The notes under the pieces are model-generated. The model ran no database searches and had not been told where the DNA came from. It was given only the letters and a program-made list of their open reading frames with translations. 17,705 nt of DNA from an uncultured Paracoccaceae bacterium. GTDB lineage: Bacteria > Pseudomonadota > Alphaproteobacteria > Rhodobacterales > Rhodobacteraceae. Positions within the stretch are counted from its first letter, which is position 1. Each line of letters starts with the position of its first letter. A program made the translations under genes and the position numbers. The stretch lies in NCBI GenBank assembly GCA_937927675.1, contig CALBSG010000109.1:1-17705 (forward strand). Reading direction: 5' to 3'. Shown in pieces: positions 6,486 to 14,062 of the stretch.

Positions 6486-7757
6486 TTAGACCACCGTTAC
6501 CAAGACCTTGTCGATGCGCAACCCGTCAAGGTCGATCACCTCGAACCTGTGACCATGCGAGGTAAAGCCCTCGCCCAAGCTTGGCAGGCGGCGCATCTGA
6601 TGCAAGATCAACCCCGCCACCGTGTCATAATCCCCTGCCAAATCCCGCGGCAGGCCCAGCTTGTCGCAGAATTCGTCGGCCGGCATCCAACCGGCAATCA
6701 ATAGGCTGCCGTCTTCGCGTGTGACCATTGCCGGCTCATCATCGTCATTGGCCGCCACCGCACCGGTGATCGCCTCCAACACATCGCCGCTGGTGATAAT
6801 ACCTTCGAAATGACCGTATTCATCATAGACCAGCGCCATGGAATGGGTCGCGGTGCGCAGAATTTCCAGCACATCCAAAGCATCGGTGCGGTCTGAAACC
6901 ACCGGCACATCCTGCATCAGGGTCTTGATGTCCAAAGCCTCGCGCCGCGAGACGGCGTTGAAGGCGTCCGACAGGGTGACAATGCCCAAAACCTCGCCGG
7001 TTTCCCGGTTTTCCACGGGCACGCGCGGACGGCCAATGCGGCGCAGCGCGGCAACGGCCTCGGGGCCGGTCATTGCAAGATCCAGCATTTCCACATCACG
7101 GCGCGGCGTCATCAGCGCCTTCGCCGTGCGGTCTGACAGACGCATCACGCCCGCCATCATTTCGCGCTCCTCATCCTCCAGAACGCCGCCTTCGTGGGCT
7201 TCGGCAAGGATGGTGTGGACCTCTTCTTCGGTCACACGGCTGGCGCTTTCACCGCGCTGACCAAGGATCCACAACAACAGCCTGCCCGACCGGTCCAGCA
7301 CCCAGACGATGGGGGCCGCCACCTTGGACAGCACCGTCATGGCCGGGGCCATGGTCACGGCAAGCCCTTCGGGATTGCGCAGGGCCAGTTGCTTTGGCAC
7401 CAATTCGCCAACGATCAGGGAAACATAGGTAATGGCGACAACAACGCCACCAACCCCGATGTTCGAGGCCCATTCCGCATCCATCCCGCGCGCGACCAGC
7501 GCCTGCGCCAGACGGTTGCCCAAGGTCGCACCCGACAGCGCACCGGACAGAATACCCACGAGCGTGATGCCAATCTGCACGGTGGACAAAAAGCGCCCCG
7601 GATGTTCGGCCAGCCGCAACGCTGCCGCTGCGCCCCGGCTTTTGCCTTCAAGCGGTTTCAGACGCGCCGGGCGGGCGGAAACGATGGCCATTTCCGACAT
7701 GGCCAGCACACCGTTCAGGCAGATGAGGCCAAGGATGATCAGAAGTTCAATCAGCAT
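6486..7757 (-). CDS. CNNM/CBS-domain membrane protein (HlyC/CorC family)
   Basis: This 423-residue protein has the full CorC/TlyC-type architecture. A CNNM (DUF21) membrane domain with about four hydrophobic segments covers 1-165 (MLIELLIILGLICLNGVLAM, then 55-80, 99-118 and 135-165). A CBS pair covers about 210-333, with MTPRRDVEMLD, GIVTLSDAF and MALVYDEYGHFEGIITSGDV. A C-terminal CorC_HlyC domain covers about 345-423 (GWMPADEFCDKLGLP, DYDTVAGLI, LPSLGEGF). Members are linked to magnesium/cobalt efflux or membrane integrity; the old name hemolysin is usually misleading. ATG 7757 fits the family N-terminus better than the in-frame TTG at 7802, although no strong Shine-Dalgarno sequence is seen. 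It lies 57 nt downstream of the DUF815 gene on the same strand and may be the distal gene of the tat transcript. Confidence 0.93.
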   Translation of the reverse strand: MLIELLIILGLICLNGVLAMSEMAIVSARPARLKPLEGKSRGAAAALRLAEHPGRFLSTVQIGITLVGILSGALSGATLGNRLAQALVARGMDAEWASNIGVGGVVVAITYVSLIVGELVPKQLALRNPEGLAVTMAPAMTVLSKVAAPIVWVLDRSGRLLLWILGQRGESASRVTEEEVHTILAEAHEGGVLEDEEREMMAGVMRLSDRTAKALMTPRRDVEMLDLAMTGPEAVAALRRIGRPRVPVENRETGEVLGIVTLSDAFNAVSRREALDIKTLMQDVPVVSDRTDALDVLEILRTATHSMALVYDEYGHFEGIITSGDVLEAITGAVAANDDDEPAMVTREDGSLLIAGWMPADEFCDKLGLPRDLAGDYDTVAGLILHQMRRLPSLGEGFTSHGHRFEVIDLDGLRIDKVLVTVV

Positions 7758-7814
7758 GATGCTGGCAAAATCAGCCCTGCCCGGCGCAAATGCAAGGGGC
7801 AAGGGCGATTTGGC

Positions 7815-8663
7815 TTAAATCCGTACGCCTTCGCGTGCGGCAAGATCACAAAAGAACTGCCAAGCCACGCGGCCCGACCGACTACCGCGCGTGGCTTGCC
7901 ATTCGATTGCCTCGGCGCGCAAGCGGTCTTCGCCGATGCGCACCCCATGCGCGGCGCAATAGCCGCGGATCATGTCGAGATACTGATCCTGATCGCACGG
8001 GTGGAACCCCAGCCACAGCCCGAACCGATCGGAAAGCGAGACCTTCTCCTCCACCGCCTCACCGGGCGTGATGGCGGTGGCGCGTTCATTTTCGATCATG
8101 TCGCGCGGCATCAGGTGGCGCCGGTTCGAAGTGGCATAGAACAGCACATTTTCCGGCCGCCCTTCGATCCCGCCATCAAGAACTGCCTTCAGCGATTTGT
8201 AATGCTGGTCGTCATGGCTGAACGACAGATCGTCGCAAAACAGGATAAACCGGAACGGCGCGGCGCGCAGATGCGCCAGCAACCGGCCCACCGTCGGCAG
8301 ATCTTCACGCGAGAGTTCCACGATCTTCAGCGGCAGACCATCCGCCACCACGCGGGCATGGATCGCCTTGACAAGGCTGGATTTTCCCATCCCCCGCGCG
8401 CCCCACAAAAGCGCGTTGTTGGCGGGCAACCCGGCAGCAAAATGCCGGGTGTTTTCCAAAAGCGTATCACGCGACCGGTTGATACCGACCAAAAGCGACA
8501 GATCCACACGGGCGACCCGTGCCACCGGCTCCAGCCGATCGGGGCTGGTGTGCCACGCAAAGGCCTCTGCCGTGGTGAAATCAGGTGCGGGCATCGGTGC
8601 TGGGGCCAGACGCTCCAGCGCCTCGGCGATGCGCAGCATCAGGGGCGATTGGGGATCGTTCAT
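7815..8663 (-). CDS. DUF815 P-loop ATPase
   Basis: A 282-residue cytosolic AAA-type ATP-binding protein of the DUF815 family. Walker A is GARGMGKS at residues 88-95. Walker B is FILFCDDLSF (about 139-148), with D144 and D145. YATSNRRHLMPRDM (about 176-189) matches the family's sensor-like region. SLSDRFGLWLGFHPCDQDQY further on is also conserved. No membrane segment or signal peptide is seen. The molecular role of the family is not established. The ATG at 8663 overlaps the tatC stop as ATGA, so translation is coupled to tatC. That suggests, but does not prove, a link to protein export. Confidence 0.9.
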   Translation of the reverse strand: MNDPQSPLMLRIAEALERLAPAPMPAPDFTTAEAFAWHTSPDRLEPVARVARVDLSLLVGINRSRDTLLENTRHFAAGLPANNALLWGARGMGKSSLVKAIHARVVADGLPLKIVELSREDLPTVGRLLAHLRAAPFRFILFCDDLSFSHDDQHYKSLKAVLDGGIEGRPENVLFYATSNRRHLMPRDMIENERATAITPGEAVEEKVSLSDRFGLWLGFHPCDQDQYLDMIRGYCAAHGVRIGEDRLRAEAIEWQATRGSRSGRVAWQFFCDLAAREGVRI

Positions 8664-9571
8664 GCTTTGCTTTCAGTCTCGTCTTCCAGATCATCCAGAT
8701 CAACCCATGTGCCATCGGCCCGCATCCGCGCCTCACGGTCGCGTTCAAAGCGCGCGACAAGGAAGATCGAGATTTCATAAAGCGGGTAGATCACAGCAAA
8801 CAGGATCAACTGACTGGTGACATCGGGCGGCGTCACCATGGCGGCGACGAACAGGATCGCGACCACAGCATATTTGCGGGTATTTTTCAGCCCGTTCGAC
8901 GACACCAACCCCGCCCGCCCCATCAACGAGAGCAGCACCGGCAATTGGAAGCACAGACCAAAGGCCAGAATGAAACTCATGGTCAACGCGAGATAGCTTT
9001 CCATCGAACCGTTGAACACCACCCCGCTGGGCATCGGTGCCCCCGGTGCAGCGGCACCAGCCGTGGTGGTCGTGGTCGTCGCGGCGGTCGTGGTTTCATT
9101 GACCGCAGCGGTAAAACTGTCTTGATAAGACAGGAAGAACTCGAACGCCCAAGGCAGGATGACGAAATACGCCACCGCACCGCCCAGCATGAACATCAAG
9201 GGTGACGCGACAAGGAAGGGCAGAAAGGCGCTTTTTTCGCTGCGGTAAAGTCCCGGCGCGACAAAGCGCCAAAGCTGATAGGCAATCGCCGGGAAGGCCA
9301 ACACAAAGCCGCCCCAAAGCCCGATCTTCATCGAGACGAAGAAGCCTTCCTCCATCTTGATAAGCACCAGTTGGCACTGCTGGCCGCGGCCTTGCAACAC
9401 GGCGCAAAGCGGCTCTTTCAGCACATCAAACACCGGCTTCCAGAACACCCATGCCACCAGAAAGGCGATGGTGAAGGCGGCGATGGCATAAAGGATGCGG
9501 TTGCGCAGCTCTGTCAGGTGTTCGATCAGCGGGGCTGCGCTGTCGTCGATGCTGTCATGGGTCTTGGACAT
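8660..9571 (-). CDS. tatC: Twin-arginine translocase subunit TatC
   Basis: TatC is the polytopic inner-membrane receptor for twin-arginine signal peptides. The 303-residue protein has the conserved cytoplasmic start PLIEHLTELRNR (14-25) and the EPL of the first periplasmic loop (53-55). RFVAPGLYRSEK (102-113), including E112, corresponds to the signal-binding E103 of E. coli. The membrane segments AYFVILPWAFEFFL and VAAMVTPPDVTSQ are well kept, and six helices can be traced. The second periplasmic loop is enlarged by roughly 30 residues. It holds a Thr/Ala/Pro-rich low-complexity tract (about 158-182) absent from E. coli TatC. The C-terminal tail is acidic. The start ATG shares a base with the tatB stop (TGATG), and the stop overlaps the DUF815 start (ATGA). 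Confidence 0.97.
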   Translation of the reverse strand: MSKTHDSIDDSAAPLIEHLTELRNRILYAIAAFTIAFLVAWVFWKPVFDVLKEPLCAVLQGRGQQCQLVLIKMEEGFFVSMKIGLWGGFVLAFPAIAYQLWRFVAPGLYRSEKSAFLPFLVASPLMFMLGGAVAYFVILPWAFEFFLSYQDSFTAAVNETTTAATTTTTTAGAAAPGAPMPSGVVFNGSMESYLALTMSFILAFGLCFQLPVLLSLMGRAGLVSSNGLKNTRKYAVVAILFVAAMVTPPDVTSQLILFAVIYPLYEISIFLVARFERDREARMRADGTWVDLDDLEDETESKA

Positions 9572-10170
9572 CAGACTTGCGCCTCATCGGTCTTTTTCTT
9601 GCGCGGGGCGCGTTTGGGTTTGGCAGGTTCAGCCACCTCGGCTGTCGCCATGACGGGGGCGTCAACAGGGGCCTCATCCAAGGCTTTGATCTTGGCGCTG
9701 GCCTCATCCATGATCGCTTTGCGCGCCGCCTGCTTGGCGTACAGCGCTTGCGTATTGGACCCCGCCACCGCAGCGACAGGCTCCGCTGCTGCTTCTGTCA
9801 CAGCGGCAACCGGCTTTGGCGTGGCGGGCATCGGCGGAGGCACCAACGGCCCCCCGGCCTTCAAGGGCTGCGACGGTTTGGCCGCGTTCTTGATCGGATC
9901 CCATTTCTCGAACTTGTCGACCGCGCCCTTGACCGAATTGATGGCCGTACCGCGCGGGTCGGTCAGCGTGTTCAGATCGCGCGCCACATCAGACACGCCA
10001 CTGTCATTCGCCGCCTGTTCCATCGCACGCGAGAACTCGCGTGACATGGATTTCAGCTTGCCGGTAAACCGGCCAAGCTGGCGGAACATTTCAGGCAAGT
10101 CACGCGGGCCGACGACGATCAGCGCAACCACGCCGATCACCATCAACTCCATCCAGCCGATATCGAACAT
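9571..10170 (-). CDS. tatB: Sec-independent translocase subunit TatB
   Basis: TatB works with TatC in recognising twin-arginine precursors. The 199-residue protein begins MFDIGWMELMVIGVVALIVV, the single N-terminal membrane helix with the early Glu (E8) typical of TatB. GPRDLPEMFRQLGRFTGKLK forms the hinge and amphipathic helix. A long charged and Ala/Pro-rich tail follows, ending in Lys-rich KPKRAPRKKKTDEAQV. The tail is probably disordered and longer than strictly needed, which is common in alphaproteobacteria. The ATG at 10170 has AGGAAGG about eight bases upstream. Its TGA overlaps the tatC ATG. It is the second gene of tatABC. Confidence 0.96.
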   Translation of the reverse strand: MFDIGWMELMVIGVVALIVVGPRDLPEMFRQLGRFTGKLKSMSREFSRAMEQAANDSGVSDVARDLNTLTDPRGTAINSVKGAVDKFEKWDPIKNAAKPSQPLKAGGPLVPPPMPATPKPVAAVTEAAAEPVAAVAGSNTQALYAKQAARKAIMDEASAKIKALDEAPVDAPVMATAEVAEPAKPKRAPRKKKTDEAQV

Positions 10171-10220
10171 CCTTGGGGCCTTCCTGCCGGGATCAAAGGG
10201 TCAGAACGCAGGCCTTGATC

Positions 10221-10258
10221 TCAGGCCTAGTCTTTGTCCTCAGGCCTTGTCTTTGTCC
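10221..10258. repeat. 19-bp tandem repeat spanning the tatA stop codon
   Basis: Positions 10221-10239 and 10240-10258 are two directly adjacent copies of a 19-base unit that differ at one base (A versus T at the ninth position). The inner copy encodes the last residues and stop of tatA. The outer copy lies just downstream. A partial third copy, CAGGCCTTG, occurs at 10209-10217. The pattern suggests a slippage duplication at the tatA-tatB junction. Confidence 0.85.
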
Positions 10259-10458
10259 GCCGGCTCGGCCGGGGTCACGTCCTTGGCAGCATCCGTGGCG
10301 GGCTTGTCCAAGTCTTCCTGACCATCGCGCACGCCTTTTTTGAAGGCGGTGATGCCCTTGCCAACTTCGCCCATCAGCCCGGCAACCTTGCCGCGACCAA
10401 AGAGCACCAGAACAACGATGGCGATCAGCAACAGCTGAAGCGGGCTACCCATGTGCAT
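10240..10458 (-). CDS. tatA: Sec-independent translocase subunit TatA
   Basis: TatA oligomerises to form the export pathway of the Tat system. The 72-residue protein has one N-terminal helix, PLQLLLIAIVVLVLFGRGKV, with the FGRGK hinge. An amphipathic helix (LMGEVGKGITAFKKGV) and a short acidic/Ala tail follow. This is the normal TatA length. Two in-frame ATGs are possible, 10458 and 10452. I chose 10458 because AAGGA sits eight bases upstream, giving MHMGSPLQ; MGSPLQ is also plausible. The gene is first of the tat operon and lies 69 nt before tatB. Its 3' end, including the stop codon, is part of a 19-bp tandem duplication. Confidence 0.95.
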   Translation of the reverse strand: MHMGSPLQLLLIAIVVLVLFGRGKVAGLMGEVGKGITAFKKGVRDGQEDLDKPATDAAKDVTPAEPADKDKA

Positions 10459-10578
10459 GTGAATCGTCCTTTTCCTGTGGCCCACCCCATTTGGGACGCC
10501 GGGCCGATGAGCTTTGGACCATGCTAGGACCGCCCACGCCGCCTTGGGTAGACAGAAAGCGCTGGCCTTCGGGGGTAA

Positions 10579-10596
10579 CTGACAGTATTTTGTCAG
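10579..10596. promoter_or_regulatory. Palindromic operator candidate before the YafY-type regulator
   Basis: CTGACAGTATTTTGTCAG is a perfect inverted repeat with 6-bp arms and a 6-nt centre. It ends four bases before the ATG of the HTH/WYL gene, covering its ribosome-binding region. It also lies in the shared upstream region of tatA. The position suggests autoregulation by the adjacent regulator; binding is inferred. Confidence 0.5.
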
Positions 10597-10600
10597 CAAG

Positions 10601-11206
10601 ATGCAACGCACCGACCGCCTTTTCGAACTTGTGCAAACCCTGCGTGATGGCAGGCTGCACCGTGCGGCCGATCTGGCCGCCGATTTGGGCGGGGTTTCGG
10701 TCCGCACCATCTGGCGCGACATGGCCACGCTGATCGCCAGCGGCATGCCAATCGAGGGCGAACGCGGGGTGGGCTATGTCCTGCGCGCACCCACCACCCT
10801 GCCGCCGCTGATGCTGACCACCGCCGAGATGGAGGCCCTGCGCGAAGGGTTGCGGCAGGTGGCCCTTGGCGCCGATGACACACTTTCCCGCGCGGCCCGC
10901 AGTCTGGCGGCCAAGATTGGCGCCGTGGCCCCTGCCCCGCAAACGGTTGAGACGGATGATATTTTCACCTTCACCCGCAATGCGACCCCTCCCGCCGAGG
11001 CCCTGTTGCCCAGCCTTCGCGCCGCGATGGCAGATCAGGTCTGGTGCCAAATCACTTTGCTCGACAGCGCCGAACAGCCACAACGCGAACGCCTGTTGCC
11101 GCTGCGCTTGACCAAATCCCAAGACCAAAGGCTGCTTGTGGCGCGCACGGCATCGGGCGAGACGCGCAAGATCGGGCTGGACCGTATTCTGGCGGTCGAG
11201 CGTTAA
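10601..11206 (+). CDS. YafY-type HTH/WYL transcriptional regulator
   Basis: A 201-residue DNA-binding protein. The N-terminal winged helix-turn-helix (HTH_11) runs from MQRTDRLFELVQTLRDGR through LAADLGGVSVRTIWRDMATL (26-45), with the wing GERGVGYVLR (53-62). The C-terminal part (about 145-201) fits a shortened WYL-like sensor domain ending in ETRKIGLDRILAVER. The diagnostic W-Y-L triad is not kept (QRLLVART occupies the spot), so its ligand may differ or be absent. A perfect palindrome directly precedes the ATG and no good Shine-Dalgarno sequence is visible. The gene is divergent from tatABC. Its TAA overlaps the stop of the convergent ABC ATPase gene by two bases. Target genes are unknown. 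Confidence 0.88.
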   Translation: MQRTDRLFELVQTLRDGRLHRAADLAADLGGVSVRTIWRDMATLIASGMPIEGERGVGYVLRAPTTLPPLMLTTAEMEALREGLRQVALGADDTLSRAARSLAAKIGAVAPAPQTVETDDIFTFTRNATPPAEALLPSLRAAMADQVWCQITLLDSAEQPQRERLLPLRLTKSQDQRLLVARTASGETRKIGLDRILAVER

Positions 11207-12315
11207 GCCGGAAACACGAAACACCGGTCGCGCCGGATCATCAGCCATAGAGCCGTGCCGATTTTTGGCAAAAATACCCCGGGCACCGAGGCGGTCAGCA
11301 CCAGCCCCCCATCTTCCATGGCGAAATCCACTAGACTTTCGCGCCCCAAGAACCGCGCCCGTGCCACGGTGCCGCGCGCGGGCGTACCGTCTTGCACCGT
11401 GGGGTTTGGCCCGCGCCCGGCGCGGTCAAAGTCGATCTTCAGATGCTGCGGGCGGATGATGATATCGACCGCAGTCCCATCGGCATGGCCCGGTGTCAGA
11501 AAGTCGCCAAAGGGCGTTGCGGTCAACGCGCCCTTGGACACCCCCCGGATCACATTGACATCGCTGAAAAATGCCGCTGCCGCCCGGTCGACCGGGGCGT
11601 TGTAGATGTTATAGGGCGCGCCCTGCTGCACGATCTTGCCCGCCCGCATCAGCGCGATTTCATCGGCCATGCGCATCGCCTCATCCGGCTCATGCGTAAC
11701 CAAAAGTACGGCCGCACCTTCTTCTTTCAAAAGCGCCAAGGTGGCATCGCGCACCCCGTCCCGCAGCCGGTTGTCCAGCCCCGAAAACGGCTCGTCCATC
11801 AGCATGACCCGTGGCCGCGGCGCCAAGGCCCGCGCGAGCGCCACGCGCTGCTGTTCGCCGCCTGACAATTCATGCGGATGTTTGTCGGCAAAGCCCGACA
11901 GGTTCACCTTCTCGAGCAGTTCGCCCACCCGGCGCGCCTTGGCCGCCGCGTCCCCCTTCAGCCCAAAGGCAATATTTCCCGCCACCGTCAGATGCGGAAA
12001 CAGCGCGAAATCCTGAAACATCAGCCCCACACCGCGCGCCTCGGGCGGCAGGTTCTGGCCGGGGCTGAACACCTCGCCGCCATCAATGGTGATGCGCCCG
12101 CGATCCGGCCGCTCCACCCCGGCAATCATCCGCAACGTGGTGGATTTGCCGCAGCCCGACGGCCCCAGCAGGCACATCACCTGCCCCGCCTCGATGGTCA
12201 GCGACACATCCTGCACCACCTGCCGCGCCCCGAAGGCACGGCTCAGATTCTCGACAGTGAGGCGGGTAGGAGCAGTCACGCGCGCGGGTATCCGAGTGAT
12301 TTTATCGGATGTCAC
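11203..12315 (-). CDS. ABC transporter ATP-binding protein, Fe3+/putrescine-type
   Basis: A 370-residue ATPase of the CUT1/FbpC-PotA type. Walker A GPSGCGKST is at 51-59, the Q-loop is Gln101 in MFQDFALFPH, the signature LSGGEQQRVALARAL is at 150-164, Walker B VMLMDEPFSGLD is at about 170-181, and the H-loop is H208 in LLVTHEPDEA. A C-terminal TOBE-like domain (about 255-370) carries IIIRPQHLKI and a FLGRESLVD strand. The closest type is iron(III) import (FbpC/AfuC), but no permease or binding protein lies nearby, so the substrate is open. I chose GTG 12315, which overlaps the upstream acyltransferase stop as GTGA; GTG 12279 is an alternative giving a more typical N-terminus. It is the last gene of a three-gene operon. 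Confidence 0.92.
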   Translation of the reverse strand: MTSDKITRIPARVTAPTRLTVENLSRAFGARQVVQDVSLTIEAGQVMCLLGPSGCGKSTTLRMIAGVERPDRGRITIDGGEVFSPGQNLPPEARGVGLMFQDFALFPHLTVAGNIAFGLKGDAAAKARRVGELLEKVNLSGFADKHPHELSGGEQQRVALARALAPRPRVMLMDEPFSGLDNRLRDGVRDATLALLKEEGAAVLLVTHEPDEAMRMADEIALMRAGKIVQQGAPYNIYNAPVDRAAAAFFSDVNVIRGVSKGALTATPFGDFLTPGHADGTAVDIIIRPQHLKIDFDRAGRGPNPTVQDGTPARGTVARARFLGRESLVDFAMEDGGLVLTASVPGVFLPKIGTALWLMIRRDRCFVFPA

Positions 12316-13208
12316 GTATCAGCCTGTGTCATATCGGGCAAGGCAGCAATGTAAAAGCTGGCACCGTCTTCGGGGTATGCGCCTCGGTCGCAAGGACGAT
12401 CGAAACGGGCAACCTGTGCATGATAGCTTGCATGTTGCGGGGTGCCCGGCACCAAAAGACCGGGATTGCGCACCCATTCAACATTGCGCCGGATCACCCG
12501 CGCCGGGTTACCGCCGAGCGCGACAAAACTTTCGTCAAAGGGTTTGGTCACCACCGCCCGCGCGGCAACAATCGTATCATCCGCCAGCCCTGCCCGCTTG
12601 CCAAGATAGACGCCCTCACCAATCCAGACCCGATTGCCGATCTCAACCGAGGCGGAAAGGTCAAGATACTGGCCTGAGCCGCGATCAAAGATCAAATGGG
12701 GTGAATCGCCGCAGCGAATGACCGTGTTGTAAGACAGCAGGCAATCATCGCCAAAGCGCAGACGGCTGCCGGAATTGAACAGGTAAAACACCCCGCCGCG
12801 GCTGATCGAGAAATTGCGCCCGATCTCAAGACGCACCTGATGGGCCGGGACATGGTTGCCAATATAAACCGTCAGCCCCCGGATCGCGGCGTTTTCCTCG
12901 ATCTGAACCAGATTGTCATTGCCCCGGATTTCAAGCTGGAGGTTGAAGGTTTCTCCCGCTGCCTTGATCTCAACGCGGTTGCGGTCACCCTCGATATAGC
13001 CTGCCAATTTTACGCGCCGACCGTGCTGGACAACGTTATCCTTGCCGGACACCTTAAAGGCCGCCTGCCGTGCGGCTTTGTTCGCCAGTCGCGCGGCCCG
13101 CCCCGCGGCCTTCTGCCCACTTGGCGTGCCAGAGGCGACCGGGGGCAGATGCGGCAGGCCATCATCGGCACCGGCTGGCCCATGGTGATCAGAGGGGTCG
13201 TCAGACAT
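12312..13208 (-). CDS. Left-handed beta-helix (hexapeptide) acyltransferase
   Basis: The protein has about 298 residues. A Gly/Ala/Lys-rich, probably disordered N-terminus (1-50) is followed by imperfect repeats of the hexapeptide/left-handed beta-helix type: GKDNVVQHG, GDRNRVEIK, GNDNLVQIEENAAIRGLTVYIG, then VEIGNRVWIGEGVYLGKRAGLADDT (189-212; only parts quoted) and GGNPARVIRR (232-241). VIRCGDSPHLIFD (163-175) resembles the catalytic-His segment of WcaF/LPS-type O-acetyltransferases, with H171 as the candidate. Such enzymes usually acetylate sugars of surface polysaccharides; the acceptor here is unknown. ATG 13208 is preferred over the in-frame GTG 13220, although the Shine-Dalgarno sequence is weak. 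It follows the atypical SDR by 21 nt and overlaps the ABC ATPase start. Confidence 0.88.
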   Translation of the reverse strand: MSDDPSDHHGPAGADDGLPHLPPVASGTPSGQKAAGRAARLANKAARQAAFKVSGKDNVVQHGRRVKLAGYIEGDRNRVEIKAAGETFNLQLEIRGNDNLVQIEENAAIRGLTVYIGNHVPAHQVRLEIGRNFSISRGGVFYLFNSGSRLRFGDDCLLSYNTVIRCGDSPHLIFDRGSGQYLDLSASVEIGNRVWIGEGVYLGKRAGLADDTIVAARAVVTKPFDESFVALGGNPARVIRRNVEWVRNPGLLVPGTPQHASYHAQVARFDRPCDRGAYPEDGASFYIAALPDMTQADT

Positions 13209-13229
13209 GGCGAAACTCACTCATTCACA

Positions 13230-14006
13230 TCACAGCGTTGAATTCAGCGCCCCGCCGTCCAGCAAGATATTCTGGCCCACGATAAACCCCGCCTGCTGGC
13301 TGCACAAAAAGGCGCAGGCGGCGCCGAATTCGGCAGCGGTGCCATAGCGGCGGGCGGGGATAGAGGCCATCCGCTCGGCCCGCGCCTCGTCCATCGTCAG
13401 CCCGCGCGCCTTGACCACGCCGCTATCCAAGGCCGTCGCGCGGTCGGTGTCGTGAATACCGGGCAAGAGATTGTTGATCGTCACGCCGAAAGGCGCCACT
13501 TGCCGCGAGGTGCCACCAACAAAGCCGGTCAGGCCCGCACGCGCCGCATTAGATAGCCCCAATTGCGGGATCGGCGATTTCACCGATTGCGAGGTGATGT
13601 TCACAACCCGCCCCCAGCCCCGTTCAATCATGCCAGGCAAGCAGCCCTGCATCAGGGCAATCGGGGTCAACATATTGGCGTCGATGGCCTTTATGAAATC
13701 CTCGCGATCCCAATCACTCCAGATGCCCGGCGGCGGGCCACCAGCATTGGTCACCAGAATATCAAAGGGGCCGTGGGCCAGAACGGCAGCACGACCGGCC
13801 TCGGTGGTGATGTCACCCGCAACCGTAACAACGGTTACGCCACGGGTCGCCCGCAATTCTGATGCCGTCGCCTCCAACGCCTCGGCCCCGCGGGCGTTCA
13901 AGACCAGATCCACCCCCGCCTCGGCCAGCGCCTGCGCGCAGCCGCGCCCCAACCCTTTGGAGGCCGCCGTCACCAAGGCCCGTTTGCCGCGAATACCCAG
14001 ATCCAT
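13230..14006 (-). CDS. Atypical SDR-family oxidoreductase lacking the YxxxK motif
   Basis: A 258-residue Rossmann-fold protein. The dinucleotide-binding segment is LVTAASKGLGRG (11-22, with Ala replacing the first Gly of TGxxxGxG). VAGDITT is at 62-68 and VTNAGGPPPG at 85-94. The C-terminal FIVGQNILLDGG is typical of the superfamily. Ser138 is present in NITSQSV. Where the catalytic Tyr-x-x-x-Lys should be, the sequence reads LGLSNAARAG, so neither Tyr nor Lys is in place. This LSNA-R variant occurs in a recognisable SDR subgroup often named 3-oxoacyl-ACP reductase. Its chemistry is uncertain. I chose ATG 14006 (GGTGAG just upstream). The frame is open for 157 codons further, but that stretch is antisense to the Hint gene. 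First gene of the SDR-acyltransferase-ABC operon. Confidence 0.9.
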   Translation of the reverse strand: MDLGIRGKRALVTAASKGLGRGCAQALAEAGVDLVLNARGAEALEATASELRATRGVTVVTVAGDITTEAGRAAVLAHGPFDILVTNAGGPPPGIWSDWDREDFIKAIDANMLTPIALMQGCLPGMIERGWGRVVNITSQSVKSPIPQLGLSNAARAGLTGFVGGTSRQVAPFGVTINNLLPGIHDTDRATALDSGVVKARGLTMDEARAERMASIPARRYGTAAEFGAACAFLCSQQAGFIVGQNILLDGGALNSTL

Positions 14007-14062
14007 TCTCACCCCCACCCAATTTCGTGCCAAGTCCACGATGGTTTCGGAAAAACTGTAGC

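Noticed and set aside
7194..8780. 528-codon plus-strand open frame
   Set aside because: It is antisense to the CNNM and DUF815 genes, both with clear family motifs. The translation is rich in Gln, His and Arg, typical of shadow frames.
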